Below are positions 1 through 8,716 of a stretch of DNA of 64,000 nucleotides, piece by piece. Position 1 is the first letter of the stretch, and each line of letters opens with the position of its first letter. The position numbers and the translations under genes are program-made. The DNA is from Verrucomicrobiota bacterium. Lineage in GTDB: Bacteria > Verrucomicrobiota > Verrucomicrobiia > Opitutales > Opitutaceae. A model generated the notes under the pieces. That model did no database searches. It saw only the letters and a list, made by a program, of their open reading frames with translations, and was not told where the DNA came from. Location of the stretch: positions 124,001-188,000 of the forward strand of contig JACRQG010000012.1 in NCBI GenBank assembly GCA_016222805.1. The letters run 5' to 3'.

Positions 1-1455
1 GGCCAGCGCCTCGGGCACGCCCTCGTGGATCAGGTGGTTGGTCAGGCCCAGCGCGACCCCGAGGATGAGCAGGATGCCGCCGATGAGCAGGCCGGCTTCG
101 GCCATGACGCGCGGGCAGTCCCGCCGCCAATGGAGATCGCGGTGAATGACGACCTCGATGAGAAACGCGAAGCCGGCGGTGACGGCCGCGGCCTCGACGG
201 GCGTCGCCCAGCCGCTGAAGAGCGTGGCGAGGGCCACGACCGGAAGGGCCAGTTCCCACTTGGCCGCCCACAGGGCGGCGAGGATCTCCGCCCGGTCGGG
301 CCGGGCCTCGATCCGTGGAGCGCGCCGCCCGACCCACATTCCCCACGCCGCCGTGAGCAGGATGAGCAGCACTCCGGGCACCAGGCCGGCCACGAACATC
401 GTGTTGATGTCCACCTTGGCGATGATCGCGTACAGGATGACCGGCAGGCAGGGAGGGAGCAAGATGCCGAGGGAGCCGGCGCCGGTGATGAGTCCAAGCG
501 CGTGCCGTTCGGAAAAGTGGGCGCCCACCAGCACGGGCAGCAGGAGCGCACCGAGGGCGAGGACGGTCACGCCGGAACCGCCGGTGAAGGCTGTAAAGAA
601 GGCGCAGATCAGGGCGGTGGCGATGGCCGGGCCGCCGCGCACCCAGCCGCTGAGAGCCTGGAACAGCCGGATCAACCGGCGGGACGCTCCTCCCTCGGCC
701 ATGAAGTAACCGGCGAGCGTAAACAGCGGGATCGCGGGCAGGGCCGGGTTGGTGACCAGGCTGTAGTGGTCGATGGCGATCGCAGCGAGCGGGGCGCCGC
801 TCCCGGAGATCAGAACCAGGGCCGCTCCGCCCAGCAGTGCGAAGATCGGCGCGCCAAGAAAGGTGGCGAGCAGCAGGCCTCCCAGGGAGAGCACGGGAGG
901 CGCCAGGCGGGCGGCGACACCCAGGACGCCAGCCAAGGCGAGAGCGGCGAGGCGCGACCGCAGGGTTGCACCCGCGTGCCAGACCTGGCGAAGGGCGATG
1001 ACCCCGAACCCCACGGGTAGCGCCAGTTGCAGCGTCCAGCGCGGGATCCCATAGGCGAGCGTGCCGCCGGTGGCGCGTTCCTGGAGCACAAACTGGAGAC
1101 CGGCCTGGGCCAGCAGGGCGGCCACCGCAGCGCCGGTGCCCGCACCCAGAATCCGGGCGGCGGCGGCTCCCCGGGCCGGCAGGAAGTGTGCCGGTCCCGC
1201 CAGCGCGAGCAGCCGGCCTTCGCGAGCCGCCAGCGCTCCTCCCGCCATGCCGACCAGCAGCGTCAGATGGCGCAGGAAATCGGGAGCACTTGGGATCCCC
1301 ACCGAAAACTGGCGTAGGAGAATCTCGACCAGGGGCAGGGCGATCATCGCCCCCAGCAGCAGGGCCACCGCGTGATCCTCGAGGGTCGCCCAGGGACCCC
1401 CCGGGGCAGAATCACCTCCGGCGCGGGCCAAGGGGGCGGCGGCTGCGACCTTCAC
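1..1455 (-). CDS. TRAP transporter fused small/large permease (DctQ-DctM), partial
   Basis: Inner-membrane permease of a tripartite ATP-independent periplasmic transporter, which moves organic anions using an ion gradient. I translated this frame directly: it opens with a GTG that overlaps the DctP stop codon in a GTGA, and stays open for 485 codons to the window edge, so the C-terminus is missing. Residues about 20-165 look like a four-helix DctQ subunit. From about residue 190 on it is DctM-like, with many membrane helices and the glycine-rich stretches FTGGSGVTVLALG and LGILLPPCLPVILYA that are usual in DctM. It is the third gene of a TatT-DctP-DctQM operon. The substrate cannot be read from the sequence. 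Confidence 0.85.
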   Translation of the reverse strand, partial: MKVAAAAPLARAGGDSAPGGPWATLEDHAVALLLGAMIALPLVEILLRQFSVGIPSAPDFLRHLTLLVGMAGGALAAREGRLLALAGPAHFLPARGAAAARILGAGTGAAVAALLAQAGLQFVLQERATGGTLAYGIPRWTLQLALPVGFGVIALRQVWHAGATLRSRLAALALAGVLGVAARLAPPVLSLGGLLLATFLGAPIFALLGGAALVLISGSGAPLAAIAIDHYSLVTNPALPAIPLFTLAGYFMAEGGASRRLIRLFQALSGWVRGGPAIATALICAFFTAFTGGSGVTVLALGALLLPVLVGAHFSERHALGLITGAGSLGILLPPCLPVILYAIIAKVDINTMFVAGLVPGVLLILLTAAWGMWVGRRAPRIEARPDRAEILAALWAAKWELALPVVALATLFSGWATPVEAAAVTAGFAFLIEVVIHRDLHWRRDCPRVMAEAGLLIGGILLILGVALGLTNHLIHEGVPEALA

Positions 1456-2543
1456 CGGGTGGCTCCTTCCCGGCTGGCGCGGTAGGCGGCGACTTCTGAC
1501 TGGACGCGGTCAAACAGGTCGGCCGGGACCATCCGGCCGCGGATTTGCGGATAGACCCTGGCCGCCATCGCCTGCCATTCCGCGGCCACTTCCGGCGAGA
1601 CCGCGTGAACAGTGAGACCGCGCTTCTTCATGGCGACAATGGCCTGTTCATCCTCCTCGCGCCCGCGGGCGCGGATGCGTTCGCCGGTCGTGGCGGCGGC
1701 GGCGAGGAGTCCGGGGCGGAGCGAGGCGGGAACCTGCTCCCAGACCTCGCGACGGACGATGGCGGCTCCGACGATCGGCACCCAGTTGAGGTCGACCATA
1801 TGGTGAACCCACTTGGTGTACTGCATGGCGTTGGCGAGGAACGGAGGCACCGGCACGGCGGTGATCATCCCGCTCGCGAGCGAGGTCGGAATCGTGTCGG
1901 TCTCCAGGCTGACCGGCTGGTAACCGAGCGAACGGAGGATGGTCATCTGCTGCGGTTCACCGGCCCAGACGAAGAGCTTGTGCCGCTGGAAATCCGCCGG
2001 GCGCACCGCGGGAGTCTTGGAAAAATAGCGGACCCAGCCGGCGTCGGCCCAGAAGAGGACCTCGTAACCCTTGGCGCGGAGGCGTTGCTCCAGGTCGCCG
2101 CGGATCTTCTCGCGCACGTGATCCACTTCCGCCCAGTCGCGGAACTGCATGGGGATGAGCTGCAGACACGTAACGGACTTGTCGATTTCACTCAGGCCGA
2201 CCGTGGACAGGAGGGCCGCCTTGTAGTTGCCGGCCGCCAGGTGGGTGACGATCTGGCGTTCGCCCTCGTGCGCGGCCGAGACCGGCTTCAAGACGACGGC
2301 GCCGCCGGCGGATTTGCCCCAGGCGTCGCGCAGTTCGAGCAACCGATCGAAACCCGAGGTGCCCAGCGGCAGGATCGTGGCGAGTTTCACCTCGAGGCCA
2401 CGGTTGGGCTCAGCCGCGCGGGCGGCGACGGCGGCCGCCAGCAGCGCCAGCAGGGCCACCAGGAGGTCAAACACGAGGGGCGCGGGCCGCCGGCCGGAAG
2501 AAGGCGGTTGTCGGCGCGAAGGGGAGCGGGGGCGGGCTTTCAT
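1452..2543 (-). CDS. TRAP transporter substrate-binding protein DctP
   Basis: Periplasmic solute receptor that delivers the ligand to the DctQM permease. It is 363 residues, with a basic N-terminus and a hydrophobic segment at about residues 25-45 ending in AARAAEP, consistent with a Sec signal peptide. The mature part has features of the DctP family: KLATILP at the start of the fold, a central stretch around KLFVWAG, and PTSLASGMITAV. The start ATG overlaps the stop of the upstream TatT gene (ATGA), and its own stop overlaps the GTG of the permease, so all three are translationally coupled. The arginine that usually binds the carboxylate was not located with certainty. Confidence 0.9.
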   Translation of the reverse strand: MKARPRSPSRRQPPSSGRRPAPLVFDLLVALLALLAAAVAARAAEPNRGLEVKLATILPLGTSGFDRLLELRDAWGKSAGGAVVLKPVSAAHEGERQIVTHLAAGNYKAALLSTVGLSEIDKSVTCLQLIPMQFRDWAEVDHVREKIRGDLEQRLRAKGYEVLFWADAGWVRYFSKTPAVRPADFQRHKLFVWAGEPQQMTILRSLGYQPVSLETDTIPTSLASGMITAVPVPPFLANAMQYTKWVHHMVDLNWVPIVGAAIVRREVWEQVPASLRPGLLAAAATTGERIRARGREEDEQAIVAMKKRGLTVHAVSPEVAAEWQAMAARVYPQIRGRMVPADLFDRVQSEVAAYRASREGATR

Positions 2544-3493
2544 GGGAGGGCGGTGGGAGCGGGGAGAAAGAGCTCGTCGATGCGGGAAAGCAGCCAGCGG
2601 GCGCGGCGTTGCATCACGAGATTCACCAGGCGGAATTCCGGGCGGGCATCAGGGTCGATCGCGACGGCGCGCCGGAGCAGGGACTCGAACTCCGCGCGGT
2701 TCTGGCGCGGCAGGGCGACCGCCTCGGCGAGGGCGACATCGGGTCCGGCCTGCTGGCGGGCGGAGAGCGCGAGGGCGCGGGCATGGTGAGTGCGGGCGCG
2801 TTGCGCCGGCTCGCCGGTGCCACCCGGCCGGACCATCTCGTAAGTGATCAGGAACGAGTGGATGGCGCCGTGATCGAAGTCGGCGTCGAGGGCCAGGGCG
2901 CGGTCGATCAGGGCCTCGACGATCGCCTGGTCGGCGAGGAGATCGGGATCGTCCTTCGCCACCGCGATGGCGGCCCCCCACGCGGCCGCGGTCCAGTAGA
3001 GGAGGGGCACGTCGCCGCGGGTGGCGGCCTGCACGGCGCGCGCGGGATCGATGCGGAGGCGGCCCCCGAAGCCCGGGTGCGCCACCTCGAGGCCTCGCAG
3101 ACCGTAGTTCCGGGCGCGGAGGTACAGGCGGCGGGCCCGCTGTTTCAGCGCGGCGCCGGCGGCAAAGTCCTTTTCCGTGACCTCATCGGCGTCCTGCTGG
3201 ACGAAGGCGAAGGCGTATTGCGTAAACCCGCTGGCGGTGGCGAGGAGCAGGCCGCGGTGGTGCGGGCGTTCGGCGAGAAGGCTCTCCATCAACTTCAGAC
3301 TGAAGGGGGCCGCATCCGCGATGAGCTGCGGGTCGTCATCGGCGGAAAAGGTGGTGCCGCCGGCGGCGAGAGCGTCGCCGAGTCGGTCGACCGCGGTGTG
3401 CTTCAAGGTGGTGCAGCCGGTCAGCAGCGAGAGGAAGGCCGCGCCGGCGCACGGGAGGAGCAGAGGGGCACGGGGAGGACAGACGGGGCGCAT
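2540..3493 (-). CDS. TRAP-associated TatT-type lipoprotein (T component)
   Basis: 317 residues with a lipobox LLTGC (Cys27), so probably a periplasm-facing lipoprotein. The sequence is mostly helical and fits the TatT family, helical-repeat proteins found with DctP in TPR-protein-associated TRAP transporters; the described example is Tp0956 with Tp0957 of Treponema pallidum. In that family the T component forms a pore-like trimer that docks to DctP and may hand over the ligand. Here it is first in the operon and overlaps dctP by 4 bp. Family membership rests on overall resemblance, the lipobox and the context. No ligand can be proposed. Confidence 0.8.
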   Translation of the reverse strand: MRPVCPPRAPLLLPCAGAAFLSLLTGCTTLKHTAVDRLGDALAAGGTTFSADDDPQLIADAAPFSLKLMESLLAERPHHRGLLLATASGFTQYAFAFVQQDADEVTEKDFAAGAALKQRARRLYLRARNYGLRGLEVAHPGFGGRLRIDPARAVQAATRGDVPLLYWTAAAWGAAIAVAKDDPDLLADQAIVEALIDRALALDADFDHGAIHSFLITYEMVRPGGTGEPAQRARTHHARALALSARQQAGPDVALAEAVALPRQNRAEFESLLRRAVAIDPDARPEFRLVNLVMQRRARWLLSRIDELFLPAPTALP

Positions 3494-3649
3494 GGAGGGC
3501 GGGGCAACCGCACCCCAATGTGCGCAAATCCGCGCGCGAACGGATCGGGCGCCGGTGAAAAGTCGCGATCCTCCCGGGGAGGCGGGAACCGGCCGGGTCC
3601 GCGGGCGACCATGACCGCCGGTGGGGGGCGAACGAAGGCCGCCGTCCGG

Positions 3650-6424
3650 TTACTTGGCCGGTCGGGCCATCAGCACCTTGCGCTCTTCCTCGTCGAGGCT
3701 GTTGAACTCGGCGGTCCAGGCGGTCACTTCGTCGACCCGCCCCAGCGACGCGTAGATTTCACGGATGCGCCAGGCGGCCTCGCCGAGCCGGGACTTGTGA
3801 AACGGGGGGATGTTGCCGGCGCGTTCCTTCATGCCCCGGTAGCCGAGCAGGAGAAGTTCCATGCCTTCGTCTCGGCGACCCTGGCCGATGAGCGAGGCGC
3901 CCAGCATGTGGCGGGCGTGGTGGGTGCTCCAATCTTCAGGGCGCAGGGATTCGCGGATCGTCAGGCATTCCCGCGCTAGGCGCTCGGCCTCCACGTAGCG
4001 CTTCTCCTGGAGCAAGACCCAGGCCCGCAGCGCGTGGTAAAAGGCCTGTTCCCAGCTGTCGCGCCCGTAGAGCGCCACCGCGTATTGCTGGGCGTCCCGC
4101 AACGCCGCCTCGACTTCGGCCAGCATCCCGGGCTTGGTCATGACCTCCTCGAGGCTCGGGGGTGCCGCCGGCGTGCTCACCTCGCGGGCTTCGTCGGCCG
4201 ACGTGGGATTGTTGATGCGTTCCCGGATTTCGAAGGCCTGGCGGTAGAGTTGGATGGCCTCGGGCAGTCGAATCTGAGTGACGGCAATGGTGACGGCCAG
4301 CGACTGGAGGGAACTCACCACCTGCGGCGAAATCGCGCCGAAGACCGTCTCGTTGATCCGCCAGGATTCCCGCAGCGCCTCTTCGGCCTCGGCCACCCGC
4401 CCCTCGTGGGTCAGGACCGATCCGATGCGGATGAGCGTGGCCGCGACATCGGCCAGCGCGGCGTACTGGCGTTGCTTGCCCAGGGCGAGGCGGAGGAAGT
4501 TCAGCGCCTCGTTGAGCTCGCCCTGCTGGGCGCGGACCCAGCCGATGGCGCTCATTGTCCGGGCGATCTCGAGGACGTGGGCGGCCTCGGGCTTGTCGCC
4601 GGGCGGGCGATCCTCGAGGCGGGTGAGCGCGTCGGTGTGCTGCTCGTACGCGTCGTTCCAGCGCGACTGGCGGCTGTAAAGGTGGCCGAGGTAGTTCAGC
4701 GTCTGCGCCACCTCCGGGGCCGATTCGCCCTGGGCCTGTTTGCGCAGCTGCAGGGCGGCCAGGAGCAGATCCTCGGCCTCCTTGAAGCGGTCGAGTTTGA
4801 CGAAGACGCCACCGAGCGTCTCGTCGATGGCAGCGAGAACGCGGGGCTGATCGGCGAACTGCCGGCGCAGCTCCGCGGCCTTTCCAACCAGATCGCGCAG
4901 CACCTGCTGGTGGGGTGACAGCGCAGCGTTCATCGCGATGTCCTTCAGGCTGGCAAGCATGAGGGCCGCGACCTCGGCGCGGCGGGCGGCCTCGTCCTGG
5001 GCCTTTTTGCGGCCGGCCTCGGCTTCGATCCGCGCCTGGACCGCGGCGTTCTTCTGCTGGAGAGCGGCGGCGAGAGCTGTGGCGCGCTCGCGTTCGGCTT
5101 GGCGGGCGCGCTCGAGGCTGTCGCGTTCGCGGAGATAGAGGATGGTGGCGACGGCCAGCCCGGCCGCCAGAATCCCCGTGATCGCCAGCCCGGCGCCAAA
5201 GGCGAGCCGGTGGCGGCGGACGAGCTTGGCGAACAGGTAGGTGGTGCTGGGCGGCCGGGCGGTGACCGGTTCGTTGTTCAGGTGCCGCTCCACGTCCATC
5301 GCGATGCCATTGGCCGTCTCGTACCGGCGGCTGCGGTCCTTTTCGAGGCAGCGCATGACAATCCAGTCGAGGTCGCCCCGCAGCTCGAACTCCAGGCGGG
5401 GGGCGTCGGTGCCGCGGCGCCGGGCGACGGTGGTGCGGTCGAGATCATCGAGGGTGCGCAGGCGCGTGGAGGGGCGGGGTGGCTCCTTTTCCCGGATCCG
5501 CCGGCGCATCTCATCGAGGCCGGAGGCAAGGAGCTCCTGCGTCTCGAATGGCGTGCGCCCGGTGAGCAGCTCGTAGAGCAGGACCCCCAGCGAGTAGATG
5601 TCCGAGCGGGTGTCGATATCGAGACCGCTCATCTCCGCCTGCTCGGGACTGACGTAGGCCGGGGTGCCGATGAACTGTTCGAAGGCGGTGAACAGGGTCT
5701 GTTCGGTGAGCCGTCCCTGCGTGGCCTTGGCGATGCCGAAGTCGATTACCTTGGGCACCGGCTGGCCGTCGTGCAGGGTGACGAGGATGTTGGACGGCTT
5801 GATGTCGCGGTGAATGATGCCCTTTTGGTGCGCATGCTGGATGGCCTGGCAGACCTTGATGAAGAGCTGGAGCCGTTGTTCGGTCGTGAGGTTGTTCTGA
5901 TCGCAGTAATCGGTGATGCGCACCCCACGCACCAATTCCATGACGAAGAACGGGCGCCCCGAGGTGGTGGCGCCGGCATCGAGCACGCGGGCGATGTTGG
6001 GGTGTTCCATCCGGGCCAGGGCCTGGCGCTCGGCCTCGAAGCGGGCGATCACGGCCTTGGTGTCCATGCCCAGCTTGATCACCTTGAGGGCGACGCGGCG
6101 GCGCACCGGCTCCTCCTGCTCGGCCATGTAGACGATGCCGCAGCCTCCCTCGCCGATCTTCTGCAGCAGCTTGTACCGGCCGATCTTCTCCCCCGGCTGT
6201 TCCTCGGCGGGGGCGGCGAAAGGCGAGTGGGAGGTGGCGATGGGGTCCTCGCCCGGATCAAGGAAGCTCCCGGCCCGTTCGATCGCCTGCAGAAGCGAGT
6301 CGACCCGCCGGCGGAGCTCCGGATTGCCGGCACAGGCGAAGTCGAGGTAGCCGGATCGCTGCGCCGTGGGCAGCGTGATCGCGGCGTTGAAGATCGTCTC
6401 CTGCAGGTTGTCGGGGTTACTCAT
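3650..6424 (-). CDS. Membrane Ser/Thr protein kinase with C-terminal TPR repeats
   Basis: A Hanks-type kinase of 924 residues. The kinase domain runs from about residue 83 to 385: glycine loop GEGGCG, catalytic Lys114 (VALKVIK), HRDIKPSN with Asp207, and DFG at 228-230, all intact. A membrane segment follows at about 408-430, then a charged coiled coil to about 490, then TPR-type helical repeats such as LNYLGHLYSRQSRWNDAYEQ to the end. This layout puts the kinase in the cytoplasm and the TPR part in the periplasm. Such kinases are common in Planctomycetes and Verrucomicrobia, often beside an ECF sigma gene, but none lies beside this one. The start has no Shine-Dalgarno sequence. Its targets are unknown. 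Confidence 0.93.
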   Translation of the reverse strand: MSNPDNLQETIFNAAITLPTAQRSGYLDFACAGNPELRRRVDSLLQAIERAGSFLDPGEDPIATSHSPFAAPAEEQPGEKIGRYKLLQKIGEGGCGIVYMAEQEEPVRRRVALKVIKLGMDTKAVIARFEAERQALARMEHPNIARVLDAGATTSGRPFFVMELVRGVRITDYCDQNNLTTEQRLQLFIKVCQAIQHAHQKGIIHRDIKPSNILVTLHDGQPVPKVIDFGIAKATQGRLTEQTLFTAFEQFIGTPAYVSPEQAEMSGLDIDTRSDIYSLGVLLYELLTGRTPFETQELLASGLDEMRRRIREKEPPRPSTRLRTLDDLDRTTVARRRGTDAPRLEFELRGDLDWIVMRCLEKDRSRRYETANGIAMDVERHLNNEPVTARPPSTTYLFAKLVRRHRLAFGAGLAITGILAAGLAVATILYLRERDSLERARQAERERATALAAALQQKNAAVQARIEAEAGRKKAQDEAARRAEVAALMLASLKDIAMNAALSPHQQVLRDLVGKAAELRRQFADQPRVLAAIDETLGGVFVKLDRFKEAEDLLLAALQLRKQAQGESAPEVAQTLNYLGHLYSRQSRWNDAYEQHTDALTRLEDRPPGDKPEAAHVLEIARTMSAIGWVRAQQGELNEALNFLRLALGKQRQYAALADVAATLIRIGSVLTHEGRVAEAEEALRESWRINETVFGAISPQVVSSLQSLAVTIAVTQIRLPEAIQLYRQAFEIRERINNPTSADEAREVSTPAAPPSLEEVMTKPGMLAEVEAALRDAQQYAVALYGRDSWEQAFYHALRAWVLLQEKRYVEAERLARECLTIRESLRPEDWSTHHARHMLGASLIGQGRRDEGMELLLLGYRGMKERAGNIPPFHKSRLGEAAWRIREIYASLGRVDEVTAWTAEFNSLDEEERKVLMARPAK

Positions 6425-6683
6425 CGGGAGACGTGAGCGGCGCGGGAGGGGAGGCGATTCGCCGGAGCGGCGACGGCGGGGAGCCTAGCGAGGAGCTCCC
6501 AGGCGTCGAGCCGGCATTGGGACGAGACAGGAGACGGCGGAACGACATCGGCATCGGGCCATGTGTGGAAGGGAAGGCAAAGGGATCGCGGAGGGGCACG
6601 TGGCGGTCCGCAATCCGGGCGGGGCGTCGGAGACTCCGGGATTCAAGCCGGTCGGGGGGTGGGGCGCGCGAGGGATGGTCCGC

Positions 6684-8504
6684 TCAGGGATCAAGATCGT
6701 AGATTTCGAGCAGCACGATTCCGGTGGTGCCAAACCCGCTGCGGATCGAGGCCGTGTAGCCTCCCGGCGGCAGGGTGATCGCCATGGCCGCATCGCGGCT
6801 GCCGGGGCGCAGCGCGAAGGCGCCAACGGAGGCGGCCGCCGCCAGCAATTCCGGCGTGTCCGTCCAGTTGTCGCTCTCCGCGACTGGGGCGGTCAGCCCG
6901 TTGGCAAAGAGCGTCAGTTGGGGATCGGAGAGGGATTCGGCGATCCCGAAGGTGGCGAGACCCGGACCGACGGCCCGGAGGAGCACGCGCTTCGGCGCGG
7001 AGCCGGCGATGGTGAATCCGGGGAGGAGGGCTTGTTCCCCCGGGCCGGTGAAGCCGAGCACCGAGAGGCCGGCCAGGCGGCCCGGCGCCGCGGCGCCATC
7101 GGCGTCGTAGATTTCAGCCAGCACTTGGCCGCCCTCGGTTGGGACGGTGGAGCGGATGCGCACGGTGGCGTTGCCGGCCGGTCGCGCGGGAAGCTGGGCG
7201 ACGAGAGCGGCGTCCTTGGATCCGGCGTCGAGGGCGAAGGCCCCGGAGGCCAGGGTGGCGCACAGCAAGCGGGGCAGGGCGCTGACGGATGACCAGTCGT
7301 CGTTGCCGGCGAGGGGAAGCCGCTCGCCGGCGGGAATGAGCTCGAGCGCGGGATCCGGGAGTGCACCGGCGACCCCGAAACGCGCAAGAGTCGGGCCGAC
7401 TGCACGGAGGAGCAGTTGCTTGTCGCCGTCGCCGCTCCGGACCAGGCCGGCGGTGAGCACCTCGCCGGGCGACAGGAACGCGCGGACGGCGAGGTTCACC
7501 AGCCGGCTGGTCTGCGGGGCGCCGACTGCGAGCACGGCGACCGCGGATTCGACGGAGGTCTCCCCGTCGCTGCAGGCCACCGTGTAGAAGCCCATGTCCT
7601 CGGCCGCGGCCGACCGGAGCGCGTAGGCGGCGCCGGTGGCGCCGCGAACCGGAACACCGTGCTTCTTCCACTGATACGAGAGGTTGGTACCGGCGGCGCT
7701 CACGTGGAGGAGGACCGGGCTGCCCGGAGCGACGGTGACGGACGCGGGGTTGGCGAGAATGCGGAGGGAACCGGCGCCGGTCGCCGCCGTCCCGGCCGGG
7801 GGCGGCGGAATCGGGGTGGTCACAGTCGGGGGCACCGTCGTCGTGGGCGGGATCGGGGCGGTGACCAGGGCCAGCGTGGCGGCCTGGCTGAGCACGCCAC
7901 CCGTGGGTCCGGATACCAGCACGTCGTATCGCCCTTCATCGGAAGGCCGGGCGGCGGAAACGAGCAGCACCGGTTGGGTCGCGCCGGAGAGCGTCACGCC
8001 GTCTTTCCTCCACTGATACGTGAGCACCGGCGTACCGGTGGCGATGACCTCGAAGCGGGCGATGGTCCCCAGGGCGACGGTCTGGCTCAGGGGCTGACGG
8101 ATCACGGTCGGCGGCGTGGCGGGAGTGACGGTGACCCGCGCGGTCGAGGAGGTGACGTGACCGACGCGGTTGCTGACGACGACCTCGTACAGTCCCGCGT
8201 CCTTTTCCTGCGCCGCGGCGATGGCATGGGTGGAGTTCGTGGCGCCGGAAAGATTGCTCCCGTCCTTGCGCCATTGGTAACCGGGTTCGGGGTAGCCGGT
8301 GGCGGCGACGCTGAGGGATAACGGCCTGCCCTGGACGGCAGCGACACTCGAGGGCTGCGTGGTGATGACGGGCTTCATGTCGGCAGGAACAGAGGCTCCC
8401 GCCACCGCGAAGAGAGAGGGACCGCTGCAGATGAGCGCAGCCGCTGCGCTTCCGAGCGTGCGGATCCTCCGCAGGGAAGGGGGAAACTTCGGGTTCATCG
8501 GCAC
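6684..8504 (-). CDS. Secreted protein with three Ig-like domains and two copies of a shared repeat domain
   Basis: 606 residues with a signal peptide (about 1-35). Three Ig-like domains lie at roughly 45-125, 130-215 and 250-330; each carries the YQWRKDG or YQWKKHG tryptophan motif and a late Y or F (GLYEVVV, GRYDVLV, GFYTVAC). A threonine- and proline-rich linker precedes the third. The C-terminal half has two copies of a ~125-residue domain marked by LLLRAVGP-LA-FG, an N-D-W triplet, VGAFAL-GS-DAA and LEIYD. The same domain is in the divergent serpin gene and in the protein at 25185-25991. Unlike most genes here, it has a good ribosome site (AAGGAG, 8 bp before ATG). No catalytic motif is seen; adhesion or display is a guess. 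Confidence 0.85.
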   Translation of the reverse strand: MPMNPKFPPSLRRIRTLGSAAAALICSGPSLFAVAGASVPADMKPVITTQPSSVAAVQGRPLSLSVAATGYPEPGYQWRKDGSNLSGATNSTHAIAAAQEKDAGLYEVVVSNRVGHVTSSTARVTVTPATPPTVIRQPLSQTVALGTIARFEVIATGTPVLTYQWRKDGVTLSGATQPVLLVSAARPSDEGRYDVLVSGPTGGVLSQAATLALVTAPIPPTTTVPPTVTTPIPPPPAGTAATGAGSLRILANPASVTVAPGSPVLLHVSAAGTNLSYQWKKHGVPVRGATGAAYALRSAAAEDMGFYTVACSDGETSVESAVAVLAVGAPQTSRLVNLAVRAFLSPGEVLTAGLVRSGDGDKQLLLRAVGPTLARFGVAGALPDPALELIPAGERLPLAGNDDWSSVSALPRLLCATLASGAFALDAGSKDAALVAQLPARPAGNATVRIRSTVPTEGGQVLAEIYDADGAAAPGRLAGLSVLGFTGPGEQALLPGFTIAGSAPKRVLLRAVGPGLATFGIAESLSDPQLTLFANGLTAPVAESDNWTDTPELLAAAASVGAFALRPGSRDAAMAITLPPGGYTASIRSGFGTTGIVLLEIYDLDP

Positions 8505-8682
8505 TCCTTCTTGCGCAGGGAGGGGTGCAGACGGATCGGGTCGGAGGATTTTTGGGGAAGAAAGGGAGATCCGGCCGTGTCTACCGGCCTGGGCGGGCGG
8601 CGGCAGGTCACGGGAGCAGGTGCAACCGCCGGGACGGGCCGTGGCGGAGGTCGGATACGGAGGACGGGGCGTTCCTCGGCTC

Positions 8683-8710
8683 TTGTGGTTGGCGCGGTCT
8701 TGGCTAAACT
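8683..8710 (+). promoter_or_regulatory. Possible sigma70-like promoter of the serpin gene
   Basis: TTGTGG at 8683-8688 and TAAACT at 8705-8710 are 16 bp apart. The ATG is at 8717, so a transcript starting at the usual distance would be leaderless or nearly so. The match is moderate and could be chance. Confidence 0.3.
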
Positions 8711-8716
8711 CGAGCG

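Noticed and set aside
6425-6683. A sigma-factor or small gene before the kinase
   Set aside because: Only short Pro/Ser/Arg-rich frames are present in the 259-bp gap.
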